The position numbers and the translations under genes were made by a program. 5,680 bases of DNA, from assembly GCA_026707185.1 (NCBI GenBank), contig JAPOXI010000048.1, forward strand, positions 1-5,680. The letters run 5' to 3'. The notes below the pieces were generated by a model. The model was not told the origin of the DNA and did no database searches. It worked only from the letters and a program-made list of their open reading frames with translations. Shown piece after piece: positions 1-5,680 of the stretch (positions within the stretch are counted from its first letter, which is position 1; every line of letters starts with the position of its first letter). Source of the DNA: Chloroflexota bacterium (GTDB taxonomy: Bacteria; Chloroflexota; UBA11872).

Positions 1-691
1 GTCCCTGCCGAACGTGATGCCTCGCGGCGCGAGCCACGCGTCCGACGTTCCGTGCGACCGGCGGAAAGGCAAGCACAGCCAATGCTCCAAATCCGACCGC
101 CAACGCCAGATGCAGCCGGCTGGCCCCATGACCGTCAATCGCGGCCCGCAGTCCGCTGCCCGTCCGTATTTGCGCGAGGGCCAGCGGTCCAGTTCTCGAA
201 TCAGGGGCTCCGTTTAATCTGGCATTCGGGACGCCGTTCAACATGACGTTGGGCTGCCCCGGATCAGGGTTGGCCAGGCGATAGATGACGTGTCGCTCCT
301 GCGCCTCGGGCACCCCGAATTGCAGCATGAGCCGCTGGCCGGGCGGGACCGCGTACCCCGGAAACGTGACCGTGTGCGCGGCCGGGATGTAGCGCCGAGA
401 CACGGTTAATTGCGTCTGCCGCAGCACCGCCCGCGTTGCCGCATCAATCAGCGAGGCATTGAGCGTGACGTCTCCGAGGGCGGTGGGATCGGCCGATACC
501 CAGATGCGAAAGGTCCCGACCGTGCCGGTCACGGATCCCAGCTCCTGCTGCACCGACCAGCCCGGCCAGGCGGTGAGCACGTCCCCATCGGGATCCCCGC
601 TTGCCGACGCTGGATAGGTGACCTGGGGGAACAGACTTGCCCACAGCCCGAGCGCTATGAGCGCCAATGCCACCCGGACGGACCTACGCAC
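1..691 (-). CDS. Membrane-anchored protein with extracytoplasmic beta-rich domain, C-terminus cut by window edge
   Basis: The minus strand has an open frame of 230 codons from a GTG at 691 to the left edge, with no stop and with high GC in third codon positions. An in-frame TAG lies two codons upstream of the GTG, so the start cannot be much earlier. AGGGAA about 12 nt upstream is a plausible ribosome site; a GTG six codons later is an alternative. Residues 7-22 form a hydrophobic signal or anchor helix (ALALIALGLWASLF). Residues 45-180 look beta-rich (FRIWVSADPT, VTLNASLIDA, VTFPGYAVPPGQRLMLQFGV). Residues 193-213 form a second membrane helix, followed by a basic stretch (RNVGRVARAARHHVR), which suggests a cytoplasmic side. 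The pattern recalls the beta-sandwich regions of polytopic envelope glycosyltransferase or DUF2142-like proteins, but I do not recognise the family with certainty. It is transcribed away from the YIDPGSG/methyltransferase pair. The ORF is probably real; the function is a guess. Confidence 0.75.
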   Translation of the reverse strand, partial: MRRSVRVALALIALGLWASLFPQVTYPASASGDPDGDVLTAWPGWSVQQELGSVTGTVGTFRIWVSADPTALGDVTLNASLIDAATRAVLRQTQLTVSRRYIPAAHTVTFPGYAVPPGQRLMLQFGVPEAQERHVIYRLANPDPGQPNVMLNGVPNARLNGAPDSRTGPLALAQIRTGSGLRAAIDGHGASRLHLALAVGFGALAVLAFPPVARNVGRVARAARHHVRQG

Positions 692-1026
692 GCGCTATGA
701 GCTTCCCTGGCAATACGGTCTCCGTCTCATCGTCGGTGGCGATCGCCTGCGGTAGTCGCAGCTGCGTTGGGATGTCGCGCGGCGTTTGGTCGTCCGCCGG
801 TAGCCTTGACCACCGATCCGCGCTGTTCCGCCTGGCCGACGAAACACTGCGAGAGACACGAAGGCGCCTCAGCGATGCGGTAGCCGATGTGCGTATCTGC
901 AGCGGCCGGGCGTGAAGTGTACTGTAGGCACCTGGCACGATCGGGAACGGACGGATTCTGTTGCGACGCAACGCCGAGGTTGGGCCACATGGCTTTCCGA
1001 AGGCACCTCGTGGAGCCATCGGCCCT
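692..1026. other. Divergent intergenic region without a convincing gene
   Basis: These 335 bases separate the minus-strand membrane protein from the plus-strand small membrane protein. Open frames exist on both strands, but their products are Arg- and Ser-rich, have no recognisable motif, and lack the third-position GC bias of the neighbours. The region should hold promoters for both divergent genes. I could not identify a clear -35/-10 pair. The only distinct element is the 13-nt palindrome at 960-972. Confidence 0.5.
960..972. promoter_or_regulatory. Operator-like perfect palindrome
   Basis: GTTGCG-A-CGCAAC is a perfect inverted repeat of 6-nt arms around one central base, about 55 nt upstream of the 1027 start and inside the divergent intergenic region. 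The size and placement fit a dimeric regulator site. Symmetry is directly visible, but a 6-nt-arm palindrome can occur by chance in GC-rich DNA and no cognate regulator is in the window. Confidence 0.2.
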
Positions 1027-1260
1027 ATGGTCTTCGTCTCTGGTCTTTTCAGCGCGGTTTTTATCTGCTCCCAGCTTGTCGGGCGGCGGTATATCGATCC
1101 GGGGAGTGGGAGTTTTGCGATTCAGATCATTATTGCGGCGGTGCTGGGTGGGCTGCTGACGGCGCGGTTGTGGTTGCGGCACATGTTCTGGCGGGTGTTG
1201 GGGGTCGTTCGGCGAAGGAAGTCCGAGGATCGGCCAGTGGGCGAGGAGGCCGACGGGTAG
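1027..1260 (+). CDS. Small YIDPGSG-type membrane protein (77 aa)
   Basis: With the ATG at 1027 the product has 77 residues. A hydrophobic N-terminal segment (residues 2-19, signal peptide or first helix) is followed by YIDPGSGS at 22-29. A second hydrophobic helix at about 29-48 (AIQIIIAAVLGGLLTARLWL) follows, then a basic and charged tail. The arrangement of signal, YIDPGTGS and a single helix is typical of a widespread family of small envelope proteins seen near surface-polysaccharide, sulfatase-like and methyltransferase genes; its biochemical role is unknown to me. The start at 1027 was chosen because it puts a short hydrophobic segment at the N-terminus, and GTGGAG lies about 11 nt upstream. 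An in-frame TTG at 961 would add 22 residues rich in Arg, Pro and Gly and is less likely. The stop is 6 nt before the methyltransferase start, so co-transcription is very likely. Confidence 0.82.
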   Translation: MVFVSGLFSAVFICSQLVGRRYIDPGSGSFAIQIIIAAVLGGLLTARLWLRHMFWRVLGVVRRRKSEDRPVGEEADG

Positions 1261-1266
1261 GGCTGA

Positions 1267-2661
1267 ATGAGCAGCGGGACTGAGGGGCGCCTGCCGGGTT
1301 CGTTTCGGGATCCGGCGGGTTTCGTGTTTCAGCGGGACGGCACGTTTTATCGGCAGGTGAACCGTGCCTACGAATCGACCTTCAACGCGCTGATGACGTC
1401 GGGGCTGTACGCGCAGCTCGCCGGGCAGGGTCTGCTGATTCCTCATGAGGATGCGGATCCGGGGCTTGCGCCAGAGCCTGACGCGTTCGCGGTCATTAGG
1501 CCCGAGCAGCTCGGCTTCGTTTCGTATCCGTTCGAGTGGTCGTTCTCGCAGTTGAAGGCCGCTGCCCTTACGACGCTCCAGCTACAGCGCCAGGCGTTGT
1601 CGTATGGCCTGTCGCTGAAGGACGCGAGCGCATACAACATCCAGTTGCATGACGGCCGGCCCACCTTGATCGACACATTGTCGTTCGAGCCGTACGAGCC
1701 GGGCCTTCCGTGGGTGGGGTATCGACAGTTCTGCCAGCAATTCCTGGCGCCGCTGGCGCTGATGGCGTACCGGGATGTCCGGCTGGGCACGCTGCTGCAA
1801 GGGCACCTGGACGGGCTGCCGCTTGATCTGGCGGTGCGACTGCTGCCGTGGCGAACCCGGCTGCGGCCCGGGCTGTTGATGCACCTGCACCTGCACAGCC
1901 GGGCCCAGGCGCGGCACGCCGACTCTGCTCGGAACAGGGACAGCTTGAAGGGACGGATGAGCCAGCGGCGGCTTGAGGCGCTGCTGGAAAGCCTGGAGTC
2001 GACGGTGCGCCGACTGTCCTGGAATCCGGACGAGACGCCCTGGGCCAGCTACGGGGACCAGTCGAGCTATAGCGACGCCGGGCAAGCGGATAAGGAACGG
2101 CTGGTTGCCGAATACCTGGCAACGACGGAGGCCGAGTCGGTGTGGGATCTGGGCGGCAACGTTGGGATTTTCAGCCGGATTGCGGCGGCCAGAGACGTTC
2201 CGGTGGTGTCAATCGACAGTGACGCGGGCGCGATCGATCTCAACTACCGACGGATGGCGGAGCGAGGTGAGCGGAGTCTGTATCCGATCGTGGCCGATCT
2301 GACCAGCCCAAGCCCGGCGCTGGGCTGGGACAACCGGGAGGTTCGCTCACTCACGGAGCGAGGGCCCGCCGGGCTGGTGATGGGACTGGCGCTCATCCAT
2401 CACCTGGCCATCGGCAACAACACGCGGTTCGAGCGGCTGGCCGAGTTTTTCGCCTCGCTGGGGCGAAGCCTGCTGATTGAGTTCGTTCCGCCGGACGACC
2501 CCATGGTGTTGCGCCTGCTCGCAATGCGGAATCACACGTTTCCGTGGTACACGCAGGGTGACTTCGAGGGGGCGTTCGACCGATATTTCACGGTACGGCG
2601 GACTGATGCAGTGGTGGACTCGAAGCGCCGGCTCTATCTGATGACGGCGCGCCGGGGCTGA
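1267..2661 (+). CDS. NoeA-like class I SAM-dependent methyltransferase with kinase-like N-terminal region
   Basis: This 464-residue protein has two halves. The C-terminal half is a Rossmann methyltransferase. Motif I is VWDLGGNVGIFSR at 292-304 (D294, G296, N298, G300), D317 ends the second strand (VVSIDSD), GLALIHHLAIGNN follows at about 373-385, and IEFVPPDDP starts at 404. The N-terminal half carries conserved-looking blocks: SFRDPAGFVFQRDGTFYRQV near 12-31, SYPFEWSFSQLK at 86-97, LKDASAYNIQ at 117-126, and LIDTLSFE at 134-141. From memory this layout matches proteins annotated as class I SAM-dependent methyltransferases related to rhizobial NoeA, a nodulation host-specificity protein. The substrate is unknown; a surface glycan or envelope molecule is inferred from neighbours. 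The ATG at 1267 is fixed by an in-frame TGA immediately upstream, and SFRDP begins just after the start. The ribosome site is weak (GAGGAGG lies 17 nt away), so translation may be coupled to the upstream gene. Confidence 0.88.
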   Translation: MSSGTEGRLPGSFRDPAGFVFQRDGTFYRQVNRAYESTFNALMTSGLYAQLAGQGLLIPHEDADPGLAPEPDAFAVIRPEQLGFVSYPFEWSFSQLKAAALTTLQLQRQALSYGLSLKDASAYNIQLHDGRPTLIDTLSFEPYEPGLPWVGYRQFCQQFLAPLALMAYRDVRLGTLLQGHLDGLPLDLAVRLLPWRTRLRPGLLMHLHLHSRAQARHADSARNRDSLKGRMSQRRLEALLESLESTVRRLSWNPDETPWASYGDQSSYSDAGQADKERLVAEYLATTEAESVWDLGGNVGIFSRIAAARDVPVVSIDSDAGAIDLNYRRMAERGERSLYPIVADLTSPSPALGWDNREVRSLTERGPAGLVMGLALIHHLAIGNNTRFERLAEFFASLGRSLLIEFVPPDDPMVLRLLAMRNHTFPWYTQGDFEGAFDRYFTVRRTDAVVDSKRRLYLMTARRG

Positions 2662-2684
2662 CGAACCGGGCGGTCGCCCGTTCG
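2662..2684 (+). terminator. GC-rich hairpin directly after the methyltransferase stop
   Basis: CGAAC-C-GGGC pairs with GCCC-GTTCG around the loop GGTC, giving nine base pairs with one bulged C. It begins at the first base after the TGA. No T-run follows, so it is not a classical intrinsic terminator. It could stabilise the 3' end of the upstream transcript, aid termination, or simply separate this unit from the glycosidase gene. Confidence 0.4.
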
Positions 2685-2689
2685 CCCGG

Positions 2690-2719
2690 CTGGCAACGCC
2701 ACGGTGACGCGGATACCAT
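2690..2719 (+). promoter_or_regulatory. Weak candidate promoter for the exported glycosidase-like gene
   Basis: CTGGCA at 2690-2695 (four of six matches to TTGACA) and TACCAT at 2714-2719 (four of six to TATAAT) are 18 nt apart, and the second ends 28 nt before the ATG at 2747. The gap after the upstream hairpin is the natural place for a promoter. The matches are poor and no transcript data are available. Confidence 0.2.
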
Positions 2720-2746
2720 CTGCGGCCCTCGAATGAACCGCGCTCC

Positions 2747-5005
2747 ATGCACGACCGCACCCTGCGCCTGAACCGCCGCCGTTTCCTGGGAGCCGCCGCG
2801 TTGACCGCCGGCGGGCTGGCGCACTCGCTGGCGCGGCGGCCCGTAATGGGCGCGCAGCAGACGTTGCCGCCGAATGCGATCGAGACGGAAGACGGGGCAT
2901 TCTTTGCGGGTAGCGACGGGGTATCGGGGTTCCATGTCCGGGATTTTCCGGGTGGGCCAGGATTCTGGTCGTTTTATGACGCGGCCGGGGGGCACTCTTG
3001 GTACGGGCCGCCGATCAGCCGGGTCTGGGAGGACTCGGGTCGGTGGTATCAGCTGTTTGCGTGCGCGTTGTTCGTGCAGTCGACGAACGGCGGTGAGCCG
3101 AGGCTGGCACCGATGGTGGAGTTGATTGTCACGGGGCCGCCGGTGTCCAGCAACTTTTCCAATGTGACCAAGCTGGAGTTCGACGGCTGGCCCCGATACG
3201 GCAGCGGACCGCAGGTCGATTCGCCTATCCAGGCATTCATCACCAGCCGCCCCCAGCTGCAGACGGGCGCGGCGCGGAGCGCGCCGCGGCGCGCCTTTGG
3301 CCAGGTGCGAAACCTGTTCGCGAATGTCGGGCTGGAGCACGTTGGGGGACAGGTCCGGCTGGGCGTCCTGGGCCAGCGCTACCGGGCGTACTTTGCAGGC
3401 TCGCCCAGTCGTCTGCCGGCCTCAGCCACGGCGCCGGAGCGACTTGCCGTGGCCGCCCAGACGGCGGGCGTTGCCGTGGGTGGCACTCCAGTTGGCGCCC
3501 TGGGTAGCGCCACGGGGGATCTTGCCGGCCTGACGAAGGGATTTGACCGCGGGTTTGGCTGCACGCTGGGAAGCGAGCCCGGGGCAGCCGCCGGCGTCGT
3601 CCAGATGAACGGTCTTGGCCTGTCGTGGAGCCGGGAGCAGTTTCTGTGGAACACCCTGCGAGGCTTGAGCCTGCCGGCGCTCCCGACGATTGCCACGGAC
3701 CGGAATTTTCGAGTCTCCAAGGAGATTGTGGGGTTGCTGCAGTTCACGCCGGCCTACGCGGGCGGGGGGCTCTACGCCCCGGCCAAATACAATCCGCCGA
3801 CGGGGCTGCACCTGCCTGCCAGTCACCCAGGCAACCACTTTGGGCAGTTTGTGCGCGGCCTGGTGGAGAGTCGCAAGCCCCGGCCCGGAGGTCACACGGC
3901 TTCGGGGCTGAACCCCATCAGCCGCTGGATCCCGTGGAACGAGCCGGACATCTGCCTGCCGCGAATGCCGGGCTACGCCTGGGGCGGCGTGCCGCACTCC
4001 CGCTGGGTCACGCGCACGGGGGCATCCGGCCCGGCCGGATCCGGCGAGCTTGACGAGGCGGGGCGACGGCAGCGGCTCTATCGCCTGGTGCAGGTGGCCT
4101 TCGACGCGATGATCGCCGCCGACCCGACCGCGCGCCTGATATTTCCTTCGCTGAGCCTGGTGGACACGACGTGCGACAACTCCGACCGGCGCATGGAGTT
4201 CTGGGACGGATGGACCCGCTTCCTGGCCGGCCAGCGGAATCGCCGAGCCCTGGCGGCCAACAGCTTTTTCTTTCACGACGTCTCGCTGACCCTGCACAAG
4301 GAGCCGGAACGCGTCGCTGAGATTGTCGGCCGGTATCGTGCGGCGCTGGACAGCCTGTCGGCGACGGTGGGCGAACCGGACCCGCTGGCCGGTCAACGCA
4401 AGATCATCCTGATGGAGCTGGGGCTGCAGGACGATCCGGGGCTGGGCGCCTACTTTGACGAGGAGGACGTGGCGCACTTCACGATTCAAGCCGTGGCCAA
4501 CGCCTTCGTGGCCGGCGCCGACGAGGTCGCGTTCCACAAGCTGGTGGACTACCCGCTGTCCAGCCCGGCCGGCAAGGGGGCGCGCACGGCGGTGCGGTAC
4601 ATGTCACACGTCACACGGCAGCATCCCGATCGCCGCAAGTGGCCAGACATCAGCGGTGAACGGGCGGCCAACGCGTACTTTGGCCCGGTACGCATCGACC
4701 TGCCAGGCACGGGGTTTGTGACGAGTGTGATCTACAACCGACAGCGCCAGCCGCTGGACATGTCGCTCACGTTCAGTGCGACCGATTCCGCCGTTGACCC
4801 GGTCATTCACCTGGCCGACCACACGGGCCGCGAGCGCAGGCTGGATCCAGGGGCCTACCGGCTCACCCTGGCTGCGCCGCGCAGCACGTTCAACGCCTAC
4901 GGCAAGAATTGGGCCTGGGTGGGAGGCGGAACGCACGTCGTCCGCTATTCGGACTCCGTGAGCCTGACGACGGTCCCGGCTATTCCGGAATCCGCGGACT
5001 ACTAG
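2747..5005 (+). CDS. Tat-exported clan GH-A-like glycoside hydrolase (752 aa)
   Basis: The N-terminus is a twin-arginine signal peptide: NRRRFLG at 9-15, then a hydrophobic stretch AAALTAGGLA at 16-25, with cleavage probably near residue 36. Residues about 50-130 form an aromatic module (FWSFYDAAGG, WYGPPISRVW, WYQLFACALF), with a possible degenerate half-copy at about 186-220 (GLEHVGGQVRLGVLGQRYRA). It resembles the 'FPETGH...GYPIS...QYFE' module I associate with Chloroflexota. From about 286 a TIM-barrel glycosidase layout follows: LGLSWSREQFLWNTL at 290-304, GLLQFTPAYAGG at 329-340, RWIPWNEPD at 393-401 (N398-E399 as candidate acid/base), and IILMELG at 553-559 (E557 as candidate nucleophile). 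The tail after about 610 looks like a beta-sandwich, as in GH39-like enzymes. The substrate cannot be told. The ATG at 2747 is supported by the Tat motif directly after it, although no clear Shine-Dalgarno sequence is visible. It may trim or process a surface or environmental glycan. Confidence 0.82.
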   Translation: MHDRTLRLNRRRFLGAAALTAGGLAHSLARRPVMGAQQTLPPNAIETEDGAFFAGSDGVSGFHVRDFPGGPGFWSFYDAAGGHSWYGPPISRVWEDSGRWYQLFACALFVQSTNGGEPRLAPMVELIVTGPPVSSNFSNVTKLEFDGWPRYGSGPQVDSPIQAFITSRPQLQTGAARSAPRRAFGQVRNLFANVGLEHVGGQVRLGVLGQRYRAYFAGSPSRLPASATAPERLAVAAQTAGVAVGGTPVGALGSATGDLAGLTKGFDRGFGCTLGSEPGAAAGVVQMNGLGLSWSREQFLWNTLRGLSLPALPTIATDRNFRVSKEIVGLLQFTPAYAGGGLYAPAKYNPPTGLHLPASHPGNHFGQFVRGLVESRKPRPGGHTASGLNPISRWIPWNEPDICLPRMPGYAWGGVPHSRWVTRTGASGPAGSGELDEAGRRQRLYRLVQVAFDAMIAADPTARLIFPSLSLVDTTCDNSDRRMEFWDGWTRFLAGQRNRRALAANSFFFHDVSLTLHKEPERVAEIVGRYRAALDSLSATVGEPDPLAGQRKIILMELGLQDDPGLGAYFDEEDVAHFTIQAVANAFVAGADEVAFHKLVDYPLSSPAGKGARTAVRYMSHVTRQHPDRRKWPDISGERAANAYFGPVRIDLPGTGFVTSVIYNRQRQPLDMSLTFSATDSAVDPVIHLADHTGRERRLDPGAYRLTLAAPRSTFNAYGKNWAWVGGGTHVVRYSDSVSLTTVPAIPESADY

Positions 5006-5085
5006 ACGGCGCCGACTCGATTCCGGGCGACGCGGGCGCTATCAGCGCGCTGCCAGCGACCGAGTAGGCCAGACGGATTCCTGCC

Positions 5086-5115
5086 AGGACGACAGGACTG
5101 GTCCTTTGATGCTTT
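5086..5115 (+). terminator. Weak candidate terminator after the glycosidase-like gene
   Basis: AGGAC at 5086-5090 can pair with GTCCT at 5101-5105; a second AGGAC at 5094-5098 competes for the same partner. A T-rich stretch (TTTGATGCTTTT) follows. It lies 80 nt after the stop at 5005 and in a convergent gap, which suits a terminator. The stem is only five base pairs and the T-run is interrupted, so the call is tentative. Confidence 0.25.
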
Positions 5116-5124
5116 TGGGCCGAC

Positions 5125-5421
5125 TCAGGCGCGGAAGGTGCGTTGGGGGCCGCTGAAGCCATCGCGGTGGGTGCGCTGGCCGCCGACGAGGCCGCGCCAC
5201 AGCCAGACGCGGCGGGGCGTGCCCGCGTCGTCGCGCTCGACGAGCACGCGCACGCCGCGGCCCCACATGGCGTCATCGCCGTAGAGGCGGGCGAGCGTGG
5301 CTTCCAGGTCAGAGCGCAACGCGCCAACGTCGTCCTCGGAGGTCACATCCACGGCGTGGCGGTGTTCGGGGTGGTCGTAGAGGCCGCGGACGATCGGCTC
5401 AAGGTCGCGTTCGGCGGTCAT
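5125..5421 (-). CDS. Small protein of unknown function (98 aa)
   Basis: The frame runs from an ATG at 5421 to a TGA at 5125-5127. The product is soluble, with no signal peptide or membrane segment. It begins acidic (MTAERDLEPIVRGLYDHPEH, then VDVTSEDDVGALRSDLEATLARLYGDDAMWG, which looks helical). It continues with a strand-like VRVLVERDDAG and RRVWLWRGLVGG. Composition is balanced and third positions are GC-rich, unlike the Arg/Pro-rich shadow frames nearby, which is why I accept it. I do not recognise a family. It converges on the glycosidase-like gene and diverges from the dehydrogenase gene. No good Shine-Dalgarno sequence is visible upstream. It could be a lineage-specific protein. Confidence 0.6.
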   Translation of the reverse strand: MTAERDLEPIVRGLYDHPEHRHAVDVTSEDDVGALRSDLEATLARLYGDDAMWGRGVRVLVERDDAGTPRRVWLWRGLVGGQRTHRDGFSGPQRTFRA

Positions 5422-5543
5422 GGGCAGTCAGGGTCTCAGCCAGCGTCGGATTGGCGCGATGGTAGCAAGGCCACCGCCCGTCCGGTCGCTTAGCATGGCA
5501 GCGTCCAGACGTGGTCGGCGATTGGTGCGAAAGGACGAGTCGC
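5422..5543. promoter_or_regulatory. Divergent intergenic gap, probable two-way promoter region
   Basis: This 122-nt gap separates two genes read outward, so both promoters should be here. TAGCAT at 5491-5496 on the plus strand and TACCAT at 5464-5459 on the minus strand are -10-like hexamers, each with four of six matches to TATAAT; neither has a convincing -35 partner. AAAGGA at 5530-5535, 8 nt before the ATG at 5544, is a good ribosome site for the dehydrogenase. Confidence 0.3.
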
Positions 5544-5680
5544 ATGTACGACGCCAACAAGCGCCGCGTGCCGGTGGACGTGCTGACGGCGTTCACGCGC
5601 GATCTGTTGGAGCGGCACGGGATGTCGCCGGAGCACGCGGAGATCATGACCGCGAACCTGGTGGAAGCGGACATGCGGGG
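5544..5680 (+). CDS. Malate/L-lactate dehydrogenase (Ldh_2 family), N-terminus only
   Basis: The frame from the ATG at 5544 stays open to the right edge, giving 45 complete codons. The sequence (VPVDVLTAFTRDLLERHGMS, then PEHAEIMTANLVEADMRG) matches the conserved N-terminal helices of the NAD(P)-dependent family that includes malate, L-sulfolactate and ureidoglycolate dehydrogenases and 2,3-diketogulonate reductase. In this family 'Lv.AD.rG' is normally followed by 'hxSHG', which would lie just past the edge. These enzymes oxidise 2-hydroxy acids or reduce 2-oxo acids and are cytoplasmic; the fold differs from classical Rossmann-type lactate/malate dehydrogenases. AAAGGA 8 nt upstream supports the start. 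Full family members have about 330-360 residues, so roughly seven eighths is missing. Substrate cannot be assigned. Confidence 0.8.
   Translation, partial: MYDANKRRVPVDVLTAFTRDLLERHGMSPEHAEIMTANLVEADMR

Noticed and set aside
684..1019. A 111-codon minus-strand frame whose stop overlaps the start of the 1-691 membrane protein gene
   Set aside because: The end-overlap looks operon-like, but the product is rich in Arg, Ser and Pro, has no motif, and lacks the third-position GC bias of the real genes here.
727..1446. A 239-codon minus-strand frame
   Set aside because: It runs antisense through the YIDPGSG gene and into the methyltransferase, both well supported by motifs, and its product is rich in Pro, Arg and Gln, as expected of an antisense shadow.
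2588..3340. A 250-codon minus-strand frame
   Set aside because: It spans the end of the methyltransferase and the start of the glycosidase-like gene in antisense, and the product is Arg/Pro-rich without motifs.
3422..4537. A 371-codon minus-strand frame
   Set aside because: It lies wholly antisense to the glycosidase-like gene, whose Tat signal, WNEPD and MELG motifs are clear. Long antisense frames are common in GC-rich genes.
5043..5052. Palindrome CAGCGCGCTG in the convergent gap
   Set aside because: A 10-nt self-complementary GC-rich string has no loop to form a hairpin and is expected by chance at this base composition.
5143..5493. A 116-codon plus-strand frame rich in Ala and Val
   Set aside because: It is antisense to the 98-residue minus-strand gene and runs through the divergent promoter gap. 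The minus-strand product has the more natural composition, although the choice is not certain.

Overview
The window is GC-rich bacterial chromosomal DNA with short intergenic gaps. I saw no mobile element, CRISPR array, tRNA or rRNA. The best lineage hint is the 752-residue secreted protein. Its N-terminal module (aromatic-rich, with a G-P-P-I-S turn and a WYQLF strand) resembles the 'FPETGH...GYPIS...QYFE'-type module that I associate with extracellular proteins of Chloroflexota. A Chloroflexota bacterium is therefore the favoured source, but this is inference from one protein and not a phylogenetic result.

Layout: (1) 1-691, minus strand, a membrane-anchored protein with a beta-rich extracytoplasmic region, cut by the left edge. 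(2) 692-1026, a 335-base divergent intergenic region with no convincing gene and one perfect 13-nt palindrome. (3) 1027-1260, plus strand, a small two-helix membrane protein of the 'YIDPG(T/S)GS' type. (4) 1267-2661, plus strand, a 464-residue NoeA-like class I SAM-dependent methyltransferase, starting 6 nt after the previous stop. (5) A strong hairpin directly after its stop. (6) 2747-5005, plus strand, a Tat-exported clan GH-A-like glycoside hydrolase with both candidate catalytic glutamates. (7) 5125-5421, minus strand, a 98-residue protein of unknown function. (8) 5544 to the right edge, plus strand, the N-terminus of a malate/L-lactate (Ldh_2-type) dehydrogenase.

The left three quarters reads as a cell-envelope or surface-glycan neighbourhood: a membrane protein with an extracytoplasmic beta domain, a YIDPGSG microprotein coupled to a methyltransferase, and an exported glycosidase-like protein. 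The right end looks metabolically unrelated. The most interesting item is the methyltransferase. Its uncharacterised N-terminal half carries a motif series with the order and near-exact spacing of a protein-kinase-like catalytic core (D-x4-N, then a D 12 residues later), fused to an intact SAM-binding Rossmann domain.
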